The position numbers and the translations under genes were made by a program. Shown here one piece after another: positions 33,685 to 35,506 of a DNA stretch of 35,506 nt (positions are counted from its first letter, which is position 1; every line of letters starts with the position of its first letter). The DNA lies in NCBI GenBank assembly GCA_030038995.1, contig JASHQS010000316.1, forward strand, positions 1 to 35,506. Direction: 5' to 3'. Source of the DNA: Xanthobacteraceae bacterium. Its GTDB lineage: Bacteria > Pseudomonadota > Alphaproteobacteria > Rhizobiales > Xanthobacteraceae. The notes below the pieces were generated by a model, which did no database searches, had not been told where the DNA came from, and worked only from the letters and a program-made list of their open reading frames with translations.

Positions 33685-34833
33685 TCAGGCGGCGCGACTG
33701 CGCTCCGCGAGCCGGCCGGCATTGACCTCGACCACCATGGCGTCGTCGGCCAACAGCTCGGCAAACAGCGCCGGATCGGCGCCGGTCATCCACACCTGGG
33801 CGCCGAGTTGCGCCAGCTCCGCGCGCAACGCGGCGCGACGCTCAGGGTCGAGATGAGCGACGACCTCGTCGAGCAAGAGCACCGGCGCAAAGGACGTCAT
33901 TTCGGCGATGAGCCGCGCATGCGCGAGTACAAGGCCGATGAGCAGCGCTTTCTGCTCGCCGGTCGACGCAGCGGCCGCGGCGATTGCCTTGGCCGCATAG
34001 GTGACGGCGAGATCCGTCAGGTGCGGACCGTCCAGGGTGCGGCCGGCGGCGGCGTCGCGGCTGCGATTGTCGTGCAGCACGGCGCGGTAACGTTCCTCGA
34101 TCTCGCCGGCAGGGTGTGCGGGAATCAGCTGCTCGATCCAGCCGTCGAGCGCAATCGCGGCCGGCGGAAAGGCCGCGTCCTTGCGGCTTGCCAGTACCGC
34201 CTCGAGACGGCGCGCCGTCTCCACTCGCAAGCCGGCCACCGCGACGGCAAGCTCGGCGGTTTCATGCTCGACGGCGTCGAGCCAATGGGCGTCGGGGCGC
34301 GCGTCCTCCAACAGCCGGTTGCGCGAGCGCAGCGCGCGCTCGAGCGCATTGACGCGGCTGCCGTGCTCGGCATCGACGGCGAGCGCCAGGCGGTCGAGGA
34401 AGCGCCGCCGCTCCGACGGCGCGCCGACGAACAGACTATCCATCGCCGGGGTGAGCCAAATCACGCGCAGATGCGCGGCAAAAGCCGCCGCCGAGCCGAC
34501 CGGCTCGCGGTCGATGCGGAATTTGCGGGCCGTCGCGGCGCCGTCCTCGACCGGCCGCTCGATGCCAGTGCCGAGCGTGGCGAGGCCGAGCGCGCCCTCG
34601 ATCTCGGCGGCCGTCGCCCACGAGCCGTCGCCCTCGCTGAACGCTACCTCGTCGAGCGTTGCGCGCCGCAAGCCGCGGCCCGGCGCCAAAAACGAGATCG
34701 CTTCGATCAGATTGGTCTTGCCGGTGCCGTTCGGCCCGAGCAGCACGATGACCTCGCCGCCGGCTTCGAGCGATGCGGCAGGATAGTTGCGGAAGTTGCT
34801 CAGCGTGAGCTTGCGGACGCGGGCGGCGGGCAT
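33685..34833 (-). CDS. recF: DNA replication and repair protein RecF
   Basis: A 382-residue SMC-like ATPase that helps load RecA at gaps. The N-terminus RVRKLTLSNFRNYPAASLEAGG is followed by Walker A GPNGTGKT (33-40), then FLAPGRGLRRATLDEV. The signature region STGEQKALLIGLVLAHA and Walker B PVLLLDEVVAHLDPERR follow near 290-335, with the C-terminal TGADPALF motif. Length is normal. It lies between dnaN and gyrB, the standard alphaproteobacterial order near the chromosome origin. The space to dnaN is filled by a repeat element. Confidence 0.96.
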   Translation of the reverse strand: MPAARVRKLTLSNFRNYPAASLEAGGEVIVLLGPNGTGKTNLIEAISFLAPGRGLRRATLDEVAFSEGDGSWATAAEIEGALGLATLGTGIERPVEDGAATARKFRIDREPVGSAAAFAAHLRVIWLTPAMDSLFVGAPSERRRFLDRLALAVDAEHGSRVNALERALRSRNRLLEDARPDAHWLDAVEHETAELAVAVAGLRVETARRLEAVLASRKDAAFPPAAIALDGWIEQLIPAHPAGEIEERYRAVLHDNRSRDAAAGRTLDGPHLTDLAVTYAAKAIAAAAASTGEQKALLIGLVLAHARLIAEMTSFAPVLLLDEVVAHLDPERRAALRAELAQLGAQVWMTGADPALFAELLADDAMVVEVNAGRLAERSRAA

Positions 34834-34951
34834 GTCAGGAATCAGGAATCAGGTATCAGGTATCAGAAATCAGAAGTCAGAAGTCAGAACTCGGAATGCC
34901 AGGCCCTCTCCGGCTTCTGATTCCTGATCCCTGATTACCTGATCCCTGACT
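34834..34951. repeat. Inverted heptamer repeat element 2
   Basis: Nine or so tandem copies of a 7-base unit (ATCAGGA, ATCAGGT, ATCAGAA, GTCAGAA) occupy 34834-34897. After a short spacer the complementary units (TTCTGATTCCTGATCCCTG) follow to 34951. The two arms can form a long hairpin that fills the whole recF-dnaN gap. The design equals that of the element at 29128-29203, with a different unit. Confidence 0.8.
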
Positions 34952-35506
34952 TCACACCCGCATCGGCATCAATACGTAAAGCGTGCCGTGCGGCTCCTTG
35001 TCCTGGATCAGCGTCGGCGAGCCCGGGTCGGCGAGCTTGAGCACGGCCGCCTCGCTCTCGATCTGGGCGGCGATGTCAAGCAGGTAGCGCGAGTTGAAGC
35101 CGATATCGAGCGGATCGGCCTCGTATTCGACTTCCAGCTCCTCATTGGCGCTGCCCGAATCCGGGTTGGTGACCGACAGCAGCAGGCGGCCGCCGGTGAT
35201 CGACAATTTGACGGCGCGACCGCGCTCGCTCGACACCGTGGAGACGCGGTCGACGGCGGCCTCGAACTCCTTCTTGTCGACGACGAGTTCCTTGTCGTTG
35301 GTCGCCGGAATGACGCGGGCGTAATCGGGAAAGGTGCCGTCGATCAGCTTCGAAGTGAGCACCAGTTCGCCGACGGTGAAGCGAATCTTTCCGGCCGACA
35401 GCTCGACCGCGACCTCGGCTTCGTTGTCTTCGAGGAGGCGCTGCACCTCGCCGACGGTTTTCCGCGGGACGATGATGCCCGGCATGCCGGCGGCGCCGTT
35501 CGGCAG
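34952..35506 (-). CDS. dnaN: DNA polymerase III beta clamp, C-terminal part (cut by window edge)
   Basis: The last 184 residues of the sliding clamp that keeps DNA polymerase on the template. Recognisable segments are GIIVPRKTVGEVQRLL, LVLTSKLIDGTFPDYARVIP (the clamp's conserved domain-three start), SSERGRAVKLSI, and the end HGTLYVLMPMRV, where the M-P-M-R-x ending forms part of the partner-binding pocket. The frame is open to the window edge, so about half the gene is outside. It anchors the right end of the window next to the replication-origin gene group. Confidence 0.95.
   Translation of the reverse strand: MPNGAAGMPGIIVPRKTVGEVQRLLEDNEAEVAVELSAGKIRFTVGELVLTSKLIDGTFPDYARVIPATNDKELVVDKKEFEAAVDRVSTVSSERGRAVKLSITGGRLLLSVTNPDSGSANEELEVEYEADPLDIGFNSRYLLDIAAQIESEAAVLKLADPGSPTLIQDKEPHGTLYVLMPMRV

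Overview
The window looks like chromosomal DNA of an alphaproteobacterium of the order Rhizobiales (Bradyrhizobiaceae/Xanthobacteraceae-like). Reasons: the dnaN-recF-gyrB block at the right end, the high GC with strong GC3 bias there, the Bradyrhizobium-type palindromic repeats, and a small YRREA-type helical protein typical of that group. The organism is inferred, not proven.

LEFT PART (about 1-21,740) is an accessory island organised around fluoride sensing. I find six elements that fit the crcB (fluoride) riboswitch aptamer: A 304-349(-), B 3215-3261(-), F 3403-3447(+, variant), C 6843-6911(+), D 13093-13137(-), E 13263-13311(+). Each has a sigma70-like promoter just upstream, and each sits before a different gene set. 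A: a MutS-like gene running off the left edge. B: a hypothetical protein, enolase and an RppH-like Nudix hydrolase. F: a 44-codon ORF and an MFS transporter. C: a small helical protein, a dynamin-like GTPase fused to a Cys/His domain, a PAP2 phosphatase and a HEAT-repeat protein. D: a hypothetical protein and a second dynamin-like GTPase. E: a six-subunit membrane complex related to Hyf/formate hydrogenlyase and complex I. An ilvD-type dehydratase (4874-6547) lies among them without a visible aptamer. All switches appear to be ON switches. A and B use transcription attenuation, with two terminators and one antiterminator. C, D and F appear to mask a ribosome binding site or start codon; E is less clear. 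No CrcB or CLC-F fluoride exporter is in the window.

The Hyf-like complex is unlikely to be a hydrogenase. In its large subunit all four NiFe-ligand cysteines are replaced (S246, A249, A533, N536), which places it with the energy-converting-hydrogenase-related (Ehr) complexes. Its small subunit keeps the proximal [4Fe-4S] cysteines and carries half a ferredoxin domain. A working model is that fluoride, which blocks Mg-dependent enzymes such as enolase and may affect ion balance, induces spare copies of sensitive enzymes, membrane-remodelling GTPases and an ion-translocating complex.

JUNCTION (about 21,118-22,020): a gene-poor stretch, a 65-codon membrane peptide, and what looks like the C-terminal remnant of an ISNCY-type transposase. 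Beyond it the base composition becomes visibly richer in GC.

RIGHT PART (22,025-35,506): catabolic-type genes (alpha/beta hydrolase, DUF3311 protein plus SSS symporter, VOC extradiol dioxygenase, Rieske oxygenase, glutamine-synthetase-like ligase), two hypothetical membrane proteins, one of them AT-rich, then gyrB, recF and the 3' part of dnaN, all on the minus strand. Several inverted-repeat elements lie between these genes. One of them spans the whole gap between the convergent ligase and gyrB genes and includes both stop codons.
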